Shown here piece by piece: positions 1 to 7,074 of a stretch of DNA of 44,909 bases; positions within the stretch are counted from its first letter, which is position 1, and each line of letters begins with the position of its first letter. The stretch lies in NCBI GenBank assembly GCA_018058095.1, contig JAGPCO010000057.1, forward strand, positions 1 to 44,909. The letters are read 5' to 3'. A program made the translations under genes and the position numbers. The DNA is from Kofleriaceae bacterium (GTDB lineage Bacteria; Myxococcota_A; Polyangia; Haliangiales; Haliangiaceae). A model generated the notes under the pieces. That model saw only the letters and a program-made list of their open reading frames with translations. It had not been told where the DNA came from and searched no databases.

Positions 1-36
1 CCCTACGACCACCCCAACGCGGAATACTGCATCTGA
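1..36 (+). CDS. 3' end of an unidentified gene
   Basis: The first reading frame is open from base 1 and ends with PYDHPNAEYCI followed by TGA at 34-36. Only these eleven codons are in the window, so no function can be given. It is assumed to be a real C-terminus because nothing else occupies the strand and the next gene starts downstream. Confidence 0.4.
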   Translation, partial: PYDHPNAEYCI

Positions 37-63
37 ACCTACCCGCGGCCGGCGCGCGGCGCC

Positions 64-93
64 TTGACAGGCGGCCAGCCGGGCCTCGACGAT
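64..93 (+). promoter_or_regulatory. Promoter-like TTGACA / GACGAT upstream of a 16-codon frame
   Basis: A perfect -35 hexamer TTGACA (64-69) is followed after 18 bases by GACGAT (88-93). Six bases later comes ATG at 100, so transcription would start on the ATG itself. The same geometry, TTGACA exactly 36 bases before the ATG, recurs at 1499-1504. Confidence 0.4.
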
Positions 94-99
94 CGCGCG

Positions 100-150
100 A
101 TGCGCCGCGTGGTCCTCGCCCTGGTCCTCGCGCTCGGCCGCGACCCGTAG
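100..150 (+). CDS. Possible 16-residue leader peptide
   Basis: ATG at 100 opens a frame of 16 codons ending in TAG at 148-150. The peptide starts MRRVVLALVLAL and ends GRDP, so it resembles a bare signal-peptide hydrophobic core. It sits directly behind a TTGACA/GACGAT pair spaced for leaderless transcription, and ends 10 bases before the next gene. It could be a leader peptide, the remnant of an exported protein, or chance. Confidence 0.2.
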   Translation: MRRVVLALVLALGRDP

Positions 151-160
151 CGACCGCGCC

Positions 161-1447
161 ATGGCCCGTGTCGCCCGTTCTCCCCGCCCCTGGCTCGGCC
201 TGCTGCTGGTCACGCCGGTCGGCTGTCACCGCCCGCCAGCTCCCGCGCCGATGCCGCCCACCGTCGACGACGCCGGGTGTGTCGACGCGCTGCGCCGGCG
301 GCACGGCATCGACGCCGCGGCCGAGCCGCGCCTGTGTGCAGCGCTCACCACCGCGGCCGACGTGGTCGCGCCGCTGGCCGGCCCCGCGCTGCGTGGCCTC
401 GTGGTCGTGCGCGACCGCGGCGACGGATGCGGCGCGGCCTGCCCGGACCTGGCGACCCAGCTCCTGGCCGACGCCACCCTGGCCTACTACCAGATCGGCC
501 GGCACGAGCTGCACGTGACCGACGCGGCCTTCGATGGCCCGCGCTGGCGCGGCGGTGCGCCGGCGCCGGCGCGGGTCGCGACGTACCTGGCCGAGCTCGG
601 GCTCGACGGGCCGGGGCTGGTGGCGCGGGTCCACGCGCTGCCCGGTGCCGACCTCCGGGCGGCCGATCCCAGCGGCGCGGAACCGGCGGTGATGGACACC
701 ATCGTCCGCCTCGGCCCACCGGTGCTGATGGCCGGCACGCCCGCGCTCGACGCGGTGCTGGTGCACGAGCTGGCCCACGTGATCCAGCTCCGCACCAACG
801 CCGCGGGCGAGGTCGCGGCATGGTCGAGCTGGACCGGGTGGACCGAGTCGGGCAGCGGCGAGGTCGCCGACGGCCACGTCGGCGGCGCCTTCGCGAGCGA
901 GCGACCGCAGGTGGCGTCACGCCTGCTGCTCGGCCTCACCCGCGGTGAGGCCTGGTACCAGCCGGCACCGACCGGCCCGCCGACGCCGTATGCCCGCTTC
1001 GATCCGATGGAGGACTTCGCAGAGTCGGTCCGCCTGGCCTGGTCCGATCCGGTCGGGCTGGGCCGGCGCTCCCCGGTCCGGCTGGTCGCGAGCGCGACGC
1101 CGTCGACGCTGCGCGCCCCGGCGGTGCGCGCCTACCTGGTGCCGGGCCTGCGCGGGTTACTGAGCAACCCCGAGGCGGCGGCGGCGATGCGGGTGGTGCG
1201 GCGACTCGGATCGGTCGTGCTACCCGAGGCCGCGGCGCTGGTCGATCCGCGCCCGCTCCCCGTCCCGGCCGACGCCAGCCCGCACGAGCGCGCGCTGGTG
1301 GCCGAGGCCGAGCTGGTGGTGACCGTCGGTGGACTGGCGCTGCGCCCGACCGACGCGGCCTTCGCGGCGTGGTTCGCGCAGCTGCGCCGCGCCGTGCGCG
1401 AGCTCGACGAATTCGAGCGTGGCCTCGACGCGCTCGATGGCCAGTGA
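161..1447 (+). CDS. Lipoprotein with HELAH zinc-metalloprotease motif
   Basis: This 428-residue protein begins with a short hydrophobic segment ending in PVGC, a plausible lipobox, so it is probably exported and lipidated. Residues 202-206 read HELAH, the HExxH zinc-binding and catalytic signature of zincins, followed by VIQ as in many gluzincins. About 80 residues later EDFAES (around 284-289) offers a candidate third zinc ligand. I do not recognise a specific peptidase family. The C-terminal 130 residues are Ala-rich and helical. The ATG at 161 is preceded by TAGCGA seven bases upstream, a weak match to the leaderless -10 pattern seen elsewhere in the window. An inactive structural zincin is possible. 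Confidence 0.75.
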   Translation: MARVARSPRPWLGLLLVTPVGCHRPPAPAPMPPTVDDAGCVDALRRRHGIDAAAEPRLCAALTTAADVVAPLAGPALRGLVVVRDRGDGCGAACPDLATQLLADATLAYYQIGRHELHVTDAAFDGPRWRGGAPAPARVATYLAELGLDGPGLVARVHALPGADLRAADPSGAEPAVMDTIVRLGPPVLMAGTPALDAVLVHELAHVIQLRTNAAGEVAAWSSWTGWTESGSGEVADGHVGGAFASERPQVASRLLLGLTRGEAWYQPAPTGPPTPYARFDPMEDFAESVRLAWSDPVGLGRRSPVRLVASATPSTLRAPAVRAYLVPGLRGLLSNPEAAAAMRVVRRLGSVVLPEAAALVDPRPLPVPADASPHERALVAEAELVVTVGGLALRPTDAAFAAWFAQLRRAVRELDEFERGLDALDGQ

Positions 1448-1498
1448 ACCGGCCCGGCGCTCCCGGCCGCTCCACCTGCTCGGCCGGCCACTCCCTGG

Positions 1499-1528
1499 TT
1501 GACACTCCCCCGGCCGATCGTCGAGCCT
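1499..1528 (+). promoter_or_regulatory. Promoter with TTGACA at -36 of the start codon
   Basis: TTGACA lies at 1499-1504 and GAGCCT at 1523-1528, 18 bases apart. The second hexamer ends six bases before the ATG at 1535. This places +1 on the start codon, as for other genes in the window, although position 1 of the -10 is G. Confidence 0.4.
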
Positions 1529-1534
1529 CGAGGG

Positions 1535-3334
1535 ATGTCGCGTGAGCAAGGGCCCGGGCGGCAGGCCGCAACCTCCGCCCGGCTGGCCCAGGCGACCGGC
1601 CCCGAGGCCGCGCCTGGGACCGCCCGCAAGCGTGCGGCCGAGCTCAAGCACGCGGCCATGATCCTGCGGTCCCAGGCCTCCGCCGACCTCGAGCACATCC
1701 GGATGCTGCGCGAGCTCCGGACCGAGCACAGCTTCGTCGGATCGACCATCGAGCTGGCCGGGCGCGCCAGCGAGCTGCTGTCGGGCAAGAACCTCGGCCC
1801 GCTCGAGCTGCCGTCGGGGACCGACCAGCTCCACGCCATCACCTCGCTCGACCTCGCCCTCAACCTGCTCACCGCGGCGCTCGGCGCCGACGAGGCGACC
1901 GCCAACCAGCTGACCAACCAGGCGATGGGCTCGCTGGCGGCCGGCTCGCGCCAGTTCGAGGCGTCGCATCAGCTGCTGTCCTCGTATACCGAGCGCACCG
2001 ACCGCGGCGGCGAGGTGGCGCAGGCCACCATCAAGGGCGCGCTCATGACCATCGCCGTGGCCTCGACCGGGGCCTGGGCTGCGGGCGCGTTCGCGGTGAG
2101 CTCGGGTGGGATCGGCGCGCTGGCGGCGTCGTCGGCCGCCACCGCCACCGTCGCCGGCGTCACCGCCGGTGGCTTCACCGCCATCGAACAGCTCAACGCC
2201 GGCCAGTTCGACCCCGGCGCGATCGGCCAGGCCGCCCTGGCCGAGGCCGCGCGCACCTTCGTCACCGGCCTGGCCGGCGGCGTGCTGGAGCGTGCATTCT
2301 CCGCCGCGCTGAGCTCGGCGGTGACGCGGGTGGCCGGGCAGGTCCCGGCCGAGGCCGCGCGGATCCTCCAGGGCGAGGGCGCCAGCCAGGTCATCGCCTT
2401 CCTGGCCGGCACCAGCAGCGGCGCCCTGGTCAGCTCGGTCGAGACGGTGCTGCGCGAGCGCGCCGCCGGCCGGCCGATGTCGACCGACGAGTTCTGCCGC
2501 CTGCTGGTCACCGAGATGATCAAGGGCGGCCTGTACCAGCTCGCGGTCAACGCGGTCGTGCGTCGGGCCAAGCGCGGCTTCGTCGACCGCCGCGGCCAGA
2601 CCCAGGAGGAGACGGTCGCGGCCGGCTCGGCCAAGGACAAGTACATCCTGCAGACCATCGAGGACAAGAAGCAGGCGTACGAGCTGCTCATCCCCGAGCA
2701 GCGGGACCACAACAACGCCATCTACCACAAGCAGGCCGGCATGCCGGTCCTGCCGGGCGCGCGCGGCATGGCGTCGACCAGCAGCAAGGACGCCTTCCTG
2801 CACGAGTCGCTGTACGTGTCGGCCCACGGCAGCCCGTTCGGCGTGTCGGGTGGCAACCGCGAGGTCGCCAACATGGCGGCCAAGGCGGTCCTGCAGCTGG
2901 CCAAGGATGGACACCCGGTCGCCCGCGTGGTGCTCGACGCCTGCAGCCAGCGCGACAAGCGGTTCGCCTTCTTCGGCAAGTCGAACGCGCAGGCGTTCGA
3001 GGCCGTGCTGCAGCAGGAGCTCAAGGGCCTGGGTCACCAGGGCCCGGCGCCGACGGTGTTCGCCCACGCCGAGGCCGGCCCGATCTACGCGCACACCTTG
3101 GCCGAACACGCGCCGGTGCCGGCCTCGCTGGGCGGCGCCAACTCGCCCGACCTGGCCAAGACCGCGGGGCTCACCCTCGGCGGTGGCCTCGGCGGAGGCG
3201 TGCTCCTCGGCGCGCTGGCCGATCTGCTCATGAACCACCCCGACCTGCTCGGTGCGGTCATGAAGCTGTTCGCTGGCGGCGAAGGTGCCGCCGGAGCCGA
3301 TGCACCGGGCCGCACGTCGACGCCCGAGGGCTGA
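1535..3334 (+). CDS. Polymorphic-toxin-like protein with caspase-like His/Cys pair
   Basis: This 599-residue protein has no signal peptide. Residues 1-160 are helical. A long small-residue hydrophobic stretch (about 169-215, rich in Ala, Gly and Ser) resembles pre-toxin or membrane-inserting segments. A Lys/Arg-rich segment with repeated Gln and Glu follows at about 350-395. Residues 426-475 look like a caspase/CHAT/C80 core: a strand leading to SAHGS (His431), a helix, then a strand VVLDAC (Cys470), giving a His/Cys dyad 39 residues apart. Near the C-terminus a Gly/Leu hydrophobic segment (about 548-566) could cross a membrane. Family assignment is inference from this pattern. The ATG at 1535 was chosen over the in-frame TTG at 1499, which overlaps the -35 hexamer. 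No adjacent immunity gene is recognisable. Confidence 0.65.
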   Translation: MSREQGPGRQAATSARLAQATGPEAAPGTARKRAAELKHAAMILRSQASADLEHIRMLRELRTEHSFVGSTIELAGRASELLSGKNLGPLELPSGTDQLHAITSLDLALNLLTAALGADEATANQLTNQAMGSLAAGSRQFEASHQLLSSYTERTDRGGEVAQATIKGALMTIAVASTGAWAAGAFAVSSGGIGALAASSAATATVAGVTAGGFTAIEQLNAGQFDPGAIGQAALAEAARTFVTGLAGGVLERAFSAALSSAVTRVAGQVPAEAARILQGEGASQVIAFLAGTSSGALVSSVETVLRERAAGRPMSTDEFCRLLVTEMIKGGLYQLAVNAVVRRAKRGFVDRRGQTQEETVAAGSAKDKYILQTIEDKKQAYELLIPEQRDHNNAIYHKQAGMPVLPGARGMASTSSKDAFLHESLYVSAHGSPFGVSGGNREVANMAAKAVLQLAKDGHPVARVVLDACSQRDKRFAFFGKSNAQAFEAVLQQELKGLGHQGPAPTVFAHAEAGPIYAHTLAEHAPVPASLGGANSPDLAKTAGLTLGGGLGGGVLLGALADLLMNHPDLLGAVMKLFAGGEGAAGADAPGRTSTPEG

Positions 3335-3357
3335 GCGCACGCCGTGCGCGCGTGCGC
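3335..3357 (+). terminator. Terminator-like hairpin after the caspase-like gene
   Basis: GCGCACGC and GCGTGCGC form a perfect 8-bp inverted repeat with a 7-base loop, starting on the base after the stop codon. There is no T-tract, so it may be only an mRNA-stabilising hairpin. Confidence 0.4.
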
Positions 3358-3413
3358 CGATGCGGCGCCTCGGCGTGATGGACCGCGCGAGGGGGCTCTG
3401 CCAGAGTTCGCAC

Positions 3414-4934
3414 ATGACGTCCCGTGAGTCGCGACCACGACCTTCGTGCCGCACCCTGGGTAGCGCCGCGCTGGTCGTGCTGGCCGCCTGTGGTGACGGC
3501 GGCGGTGCGGGGGCTGACGCCGCGACGACCGTCGACGCCGCCGCCGACGCGCGCGCCGACTGCCGGGCCCGGGCGCGCGACCTGCCTGGAGTCGAGCGCG
3601 TCGACCAAACGGGCGGCGTGGTGTTCCCGCGCTTCCCGTCGCAGCGCCTGGGCGCCCAGCGCCAGGTCACGGTGCTGGTCCCACCCGGCGATGGACCGGC
3701 CCCGGTGCTGTACGCCCACGACGGGCAGAACCTGCTCGACCCAGCCCGCGCCGCCTTCGGCCAGGCCTGGGAGCTCGACGACACGGCGGCCCGGCTGTGG
3801 GCCGACGGCCACCGCTTCCTCGTCGTCGCCATCGACAACACCGCGGGCCGCATCGACGAGTACACCCCGGTGCCCGATCCCGGGTACGGCGGCGGCGGCG
3901 GCGAGGCCTACCTCGACTTCGTGCTCGACGAGCTCAAGCCGTTCATCGACTTCCACTTCGCGACCGCGTGTGAGGCCGCCGACACGGCGATGCTGGGGTC
4001 GTCGCTGGGCGGCCTCATCAGCCTCCACGCTGGCCGCACCCGCGCCGACCAGGTCGGGCGGGTCGCCGCCATGTCGCCCAGCCTGTGGTGGAACGACCAG
4101 TGGACCCTGGCGCAGTTCCAGCAACAGGTGGCGGCCAGCCCGATCGTCCTGTGGCTCGACGCCGGCACCGCCGAGGGCACCACCAGCAGCGTGCGGACCC
4201 AGGTCCGCGCCGTCCGCGACCGCGCCCTGGCCCTGGGCCACGTGTTCGGGCGTGACCTCGGCAGCTACGAGGCCGAGCGGGCCGAGCACGACGAGGCGTC
4301 GTGGCGCGACCGGCTCGACGCCGTGCTGCGCTTCCTGTTCGCGCGCGACGACGCCCCGCCCGACCTCGCCTACGCCTGGGTCGACCACAACCCGCTCGGG
4401 GTCGGCGGCGGTGCCGGCGACGCGGTCATGCAGTGGGTGTGGCGCGATGGCCGGCGCCTGACCCCGCCGGCCAACCTGGTGACCTGGTCGGTCGAGGCCG
4501 GCCCGGCGCAGATCGGGGCCGATGGCCAGGTCGTCGGCGCCGGCGTCGGCACCGCCACGGTGCGGGCGGCGGTGGGCGGCCTGGTCGCCACCACCACGAT
4601 CGAGGTCCGGGCCGACCCGAGCGCCGAGGTCGAGCTGATCTTCAGCGCGGACGCGCCGGCGACGACGCCGGCCAGCGACGTGGTCCACCTCACCGGCAGC
4701 ACGCCCAGCCTCGGCACCTGGGATGGTGGGGCGATCGGCCTGCTCGACCTCGGGCGCGGGCGGTGGCGGACCACGGCGCTCGTCCCTGCCGGCGGTGCCG
4801 TCGAGTACAAGTACACCCGCGGCAGCTGGGACACGGTCGAGAAGGCCGAGGACGGCTCGGAGCTGCCCAACCGCGGTGTGCTGGCCGACCGCCCGCGCCT
4901 CGTGCGCGACCGCATCGCCGCCTGGCGGCCGTAG
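3414..4934 (+). CDS. Secreted esterase lipoprotein with C-terminal CBM20-like domain
   Basis: The start is taken at the ATG at 3414, which gives a signal peptide ending in LAAC (lipobox) and an Ala/Asp linker (506 residues). Residues about 60-325 match the esterase D / enterochelin esterase alpha/beta-hydrolase fold: YAHDGQNL near the start, then GSSLGG with nucleophile Ser197. An Ig-like (Big_2-type) segment follows at about 325-400. The C-terminus, from about 405, starts VELIFSADAP and contains LTGSTPSLGTWD and VEYKYTRGSWD, typical of a starch-binding CBM20 module. It probably hydrolyses an ester near a polysaccharide on the cell surface; the substrate is unknown. CAGAGT ends six bases before the ATG. 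Confidence 0.85.
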   Translation: MTSRESRPRPSCRTLGSAALVVLAACGDGGGAGADAATTVDAAADARADCRARARDLPGVERVDQTGGVVFPRFPSQRLGAQRQVTVLVPPGDGPAPVLYAHDGQNLLDPARAAFGQAWELDDTAARLWADGHRFLVVAIDNTAGRIDEYTPVPDPGYGGGGGEAYLDFVLDELKPFIDFHFATACEAADTAMLGSSLGGLISLHAGRTRADQVGRVAAMSPSLWWNDQWTLAQFQQQVAASPIVLWLDAGTAEGTTSSVRTQVRAVRDRALALGHVFGRDLGSYEAERAEHDEASWRDRLDAVLRFLFARDDAPPDLAYAWVDHNPLGVGGGAGDAVMQWVWRDGRRLTPPANLVTWSVEAGPAQIGADGQVVGAGVGTATVRAAVGGLVATTTIEVRADPSAEVELIFSADAPATTPASDVVHLTGSTPSLGTWDGGAIGLLDLGRGRWRTTALVPAGGAVEYKYTRGSWDTVEKAEDGSELPNRGVLADRPRLVRDRIAAWRP

Positions 4935-5004
4935 TCCAGCTCTCGGCCACGCAGCGCGATGACGACGGGTGAGGACCGCGGTCGGCGGGCCGCCGCGCCC
5001 GAGC

Positions 5005-5520
5005 TCAGGGCTCGGCGTCGGCCGAGCCGTCCCGGGTGACCGCCAGGCCGACCGCCTCGCTCGAACCACCACGCAGCTCGAGCCGGTACCCCGCCCAGGT
5101 CACCGCCGGCGACTCCTCGTCGCGTCCCGACAGCGTGATCGCGTGCTGTCGGCCGCGGTGGCGCAGGCGCAGGCCGGCCCGCAGCACCTCGTGCCCATCC
5201 AGGTCACGCTTGACCTCGAGCGAGCGGACCTGGATCTCGAGGCCATCGACGACGGTCGTGGTCCGGTAGGCCAGGTAGTGGGTGGGGGCCGAGGTCGACG
5301 GCGGCGGCGGCGGCGGCGACGGCGGCGGCGGCGGCGGCGACGGCGGCGGCGGCGGCGGCGGCGACAGCGACGGCGGCGGCGCGGGGGTGACCGCCGCGCT
5401 TGCAGGAGCCTGGGGGTCGAGCGCCGGGCTGCTCGGTGTTGCCGGGCTGGTGGTGGGACTCGAGGCGCAGGCGCTCAGGGCCAGCAGGAACGCGGGTTGC
5501 CAGCGCGGCCGAGGTTGCAC
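5005..5520 (-). CDS. Lipoprotein with polyproline linker
   Basis: A 171-residue protein beginning at GTG 5520, chosen because TACGAT ends six bases upstream and the signal peptide then starts VQPRPRWQPAFLLALSAC, a good lipobox. After the Cys comes a Ser/Thr/Pro-rich segment with runs of six to seven prolines separated by single serines (about 50-78). A compact C-terminal domain of about 90 residues, starting at HYLAYRTTTV, looks like a beta-sandwich. The proline runs would give a stiff spacer holding that domain away from the membrane. I do not recognise the domain. The gene lies 51 bases downstream of a small same-strand gene. Confidence 0.7.
   Translation of the reverse strand: MQPRPRWQPAFLLALSACASSPTTSPATPSSPALDPQAPASAAVTPAPPPSLSPPPPPPPSPPPPPPSPPPPPPSTSAPTHYLAYRTTTVVDGLEIQVRSLEVKRDLDGHEVLRAGLRLRHRGRQHAITLSGRDEESPAVTWAGYRLELRGGSSEAVGLAVTRDGSADAEP
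5296..5361. repeat. Three perfect 21-bp tandem repeats (polyproline linker)
   Basis: The + strand reads GAC followed by six GGC, repeated three times exactly, then another GAC. It encodes the Pro/Ser spacer of the lipoprotein on the minus strand. Unit loss or gain would keep the frame and change only linker length. Confidence 0.85.
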
Positions 5521-5526
5521 CGCCCG

Positions 5527-5532
5527 ATCGTA
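5527..5532 (-). promoter_or_regulatory. -10 hexamer TACGAT (leaderless)
   Basis: TACGAT ends six bases before the GTG start at 5520 on the minus strand; no Shine-Dalgarno sequence is present. Confidence 0.5.
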
Positions 5533-5571
5533 CCCCGCCGCTGCAGTCACGTGGAGGCGGGCGGCGCGGCG

Positions 5572-5880
5572 CTACCAGCCCGGCGGCCAGGGCATGGCGC
5601 GGATCACCTCGACCAGCTCCTCGCGCGAGGCGGCCTCTGCGAAGATCTCGCCGCCGGGCCAGCCGCGCGCGACCTGGTGCACCGGCATCCATGACGGGGT
5701 GCGGGTGCGTGGGGTGCTGGCCGCCGCCACCGCCTGGGGGTCGACCACCACCGCGCGGATGCGAAACCGGCCGTCCTCCTCGATGATCGCGGCCTGGGGA
5801 CGGCCCTGCCCGAGCCAGATCGGAAAGGCGCCGCCCTCGACCTGGGCGATCGCGTCCTGCTTGCCGTCGATGGGGTCCAT
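5572..5880 (-). CDS. Small uncharacterised protein, paralogue of 32838-33158
   Basis: This 102-residue protein has no signal peptide or membrane segment and is probably cytoplasmic. It aligns along its length with the 106-residue protein at 32838-33158. Both share an AI(I/V)-x-E-x-DGR-(F/Y)-RIR strand followed by VVD, a (M/V)P-A/V-H segment near the middle, and a C-terminus of the form R-E-x-L-x-x-x-IR-x-M-x-WP-x-x-W. The conserved tryptophans at the extreme C-terminus suggest a folded domain rather than a random small frame. The function is unknown. It is divergent from the glyoxalase-fold gene, with 68 bases between starts. Confidence 0.7.
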   Translation of the reverse strand: MDPIDGKQDAIAQVEGGAFPIWLGQGRPQAAIIEEDGRFRIRAVVVDPQAVAAASTPRTRTPSWMPVHQVARGWPGGEIFAEAASREELVEVIRAMPWPPGW

Positions 5881-5935
5881 GCCTGGGCAATCGGCCGCCG
5901 GCGCTCACCGTGTAGGGCCGCATGCTCCGACCAGG

Positions 5936-5941
5936 TATGCT
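5936..5941 (+). promoter_or_regulatory. -10 hexamer TATGCT (leaderless)
   Basis: TATGCT ends seven bases before ATG 5949 and decides between three in-frame ATGs (5922, 5937, 5949). Confidence 0.5.
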
Positions 5942-5948
5942 GCGCCCC

Positions 5949-6311
5949 ATGCAGCTGAGCCAGGTGGTGCTGTTCGTGGTCGACCTGCCGCGGATGCAGG
6001 CGTTCTATGCCGACCTGCTCGGCATGCCCGTGCTGTCGACCGAGCCGGGCTTCGTCCGCCTCGGCAGCCCGGGCGCGGCGCTGGCGCTGCACGCCATCCC
6101 AGCCGAGTACGCCGGCGCCATGACCGAACCGGCCACCGCCCGCGAGGACACGGCCATCAAGCCGTGCTTCCGCGTCGACGACGTGTCGGCCGAGCACACG
6201 CGCCTGGTCGGGCTCGGGGTGCCGATGCGCCCGCTGCACCAGCACGACGCGCTGGCCTACTGCGACGGCATCGATCCCGAGGGCAACGTGTTCCAGCTGT
6301 CGTCGCGATGA
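5949..6311 (+). CDS. Glyoxalase/bleomycin-resistance (VOC) family protein
   Basis: A 120-residue single-chain VOC protein. It begins with the typical strand and helix MQLSQVVLFVVDLPRMQAFY followed by a LLGMP turn. It has the second-half strand CFRVDDVSAEHTRLVGLGVP, and ends DPEGNVFQLSSR as VOC proteins usually do. The two halves each form a beta-alpha-beta-beta-beta unit; such proteins generally act as dimers, often with a metal ion. The metal ligands and substrate cannot be assigned from sequence alone. Its stop codon overlaps a possible ATG of the next gene (ATGA at 6308-6311), but that gene probably starts at 6338. Confidence 0.85.
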   Translation: MQLSQVVLFVVDLPRMQAFYADLLGMPVLSTEPGFVRLGSPGAALALHAIPAEYAGAMTEPATAREDTAIKPCFRVDDVSAEHTRLVGLGVPMRPLHQHDALAYCDGIDPEGNVFQLSSR

Positions 6312-6325
6312 CCGACGGTTCGTGC

Positions 6326-6331
6326 GATGCT
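6326..6331 (+). promoter_or_regulatory. -10-like hexamer GATGCT
   Basis: GATGCT ends six bases before ATG 6338, matching the leaderless pattern except for the first base. Confidence 0.35.
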
Positions 6332-6337
6332 GGCGGC

Positions 6338-7006
6338 ATGCGCGGCGTGACCTGGCCAGGGCTGCTGTTGCTGATGGCCGCCTGCGGCGGATCCGAGCCG
6401 GCGCCGACGAGCGACGCCGCCGCCAGCAGTGGCCCCGATGCGGCGCCGGCGCCGGTCGACGCCGGCTTCCGGTCCGACTTGATGTTCTTCGTCGGCGACT
6501 CGTACCTGGTCGGCGCCAGCACGTACCTCCCCGACGCCTTCGCCGGCTTCCGCCAGGAGGTCCGGGCCAAGGTCGGTGACACCATCGTGCGCCGCGCCGA
6601 GTTCCTGGCCGAGGCCGCCGCCAGCGAGGCCCGCGGCGTGATCGTCCAGCTCGGCATCAACGACATCGCTGGCGGCGCCAACCACACCGTCCTGCAGGAG
6701 CGGATCGGCGCGACGATGGACCAGCTGGCGGCGGTCGACTGCCTGGGCTGGCCGACCTATCCGACCCAGATCGCCGGCTCGTACGCCAACGTGGCCCCGC
6801 TGGCCCCGATCCTCAACACCATGATCCGCGACGAGGCGCTGGCCCGGCCGTGGGTGACGGTCATCGAGTTCGGGCCGGCGGTCGACGCCGACGTCCCCAC
6901 CCTGCGCGGCGGCGACGGCCTCCACCCGACCCAGGCCGGCTATCGCCTGTTGGCCCAGATGTACGCCGACGTGTTGATCGACGGCTGCCACCCGCGCGGG
7001 CAGTAG
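6338..7006 (+). CDS. SGNH/GDSL-family hydrolase lipoprotein
   Basis: A 222-residue exported protein. MRGVTWPGLLLLMAAC is a lipoprotein signal with Cys16, followed by an Ala/Pro/Asp linker. The SGNH blocks are all present: block I VGDSY with nucleophile Ser55, block III LGIND with Asn108, and block V DGLHPT with Asp193 and His196. It should therefore be an active serine esterase, lipase or deacetylase at the cell envelope. Carbohydrate-ester or lipid substrates are both possible. The start at 6338 gives the cleaner signal peptide; ATG 6308, overlapping the previous stop codon, is the alternative. Confidence 0.9.
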   Translation: MRGVTWPGLLLLMAACGGSEPAPTSDAAASSGPDAAPAPVDAGFRSDLMFFVGDSYLVGASTYLPDAFAGFRQEVRAKVGDTIVRRAEFLAEAAASEARGVIVQLGINDIAGGANHTVLQERIGATMDQLAAVDCLGWPTYPTQIAGSYANVAPLAPILNTMIRDEALARPWVTVIEFGPAVDADVPTLRGGDGLHPTQAGYRLLAQMYADVLIDGCHPRGQ

Positions 7007-7060
7007 CAGCCCGGCGGCGACTCACTGGCCGCGGCCTGGCGGGGCCGGCCGGCACCGGCG

Positions 7061-7066
7061 TACACT
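7061..7066 (+). promoter_or_regulatory. -10 hexamer TACACT (leaderless)
   Basis: TACACT ends eight bases before the GTG at 7075; the same hexamer precedes the cytochrome gene at 14142. Confidence 0.5.
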
Positions 7067-7074
7067 GCGGCGCG

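Noticed and set aside
1220-3865. An 881-codon open frame on the minus strand
   Set aside because: It is antisense to three genes that have good signals and domains; its translation is Arg/Gly/Val repetitive with no recognisable domain, as expected from GC-rich mirror frames.
3258-5072. A 604-codon minus-strand frame over the esterase gene
   Set aside because: It overlaps the complete esterase-CBM20 gene on the opposite strand, and its product has no recognisable motif.
5922-5948. Earlier ATG starts of the VOC gene at 5922 and 5937
   Set aside because: They lie upstream of or inside the TATGCT hexamer, and the extra residues are not part of the VOC fold.
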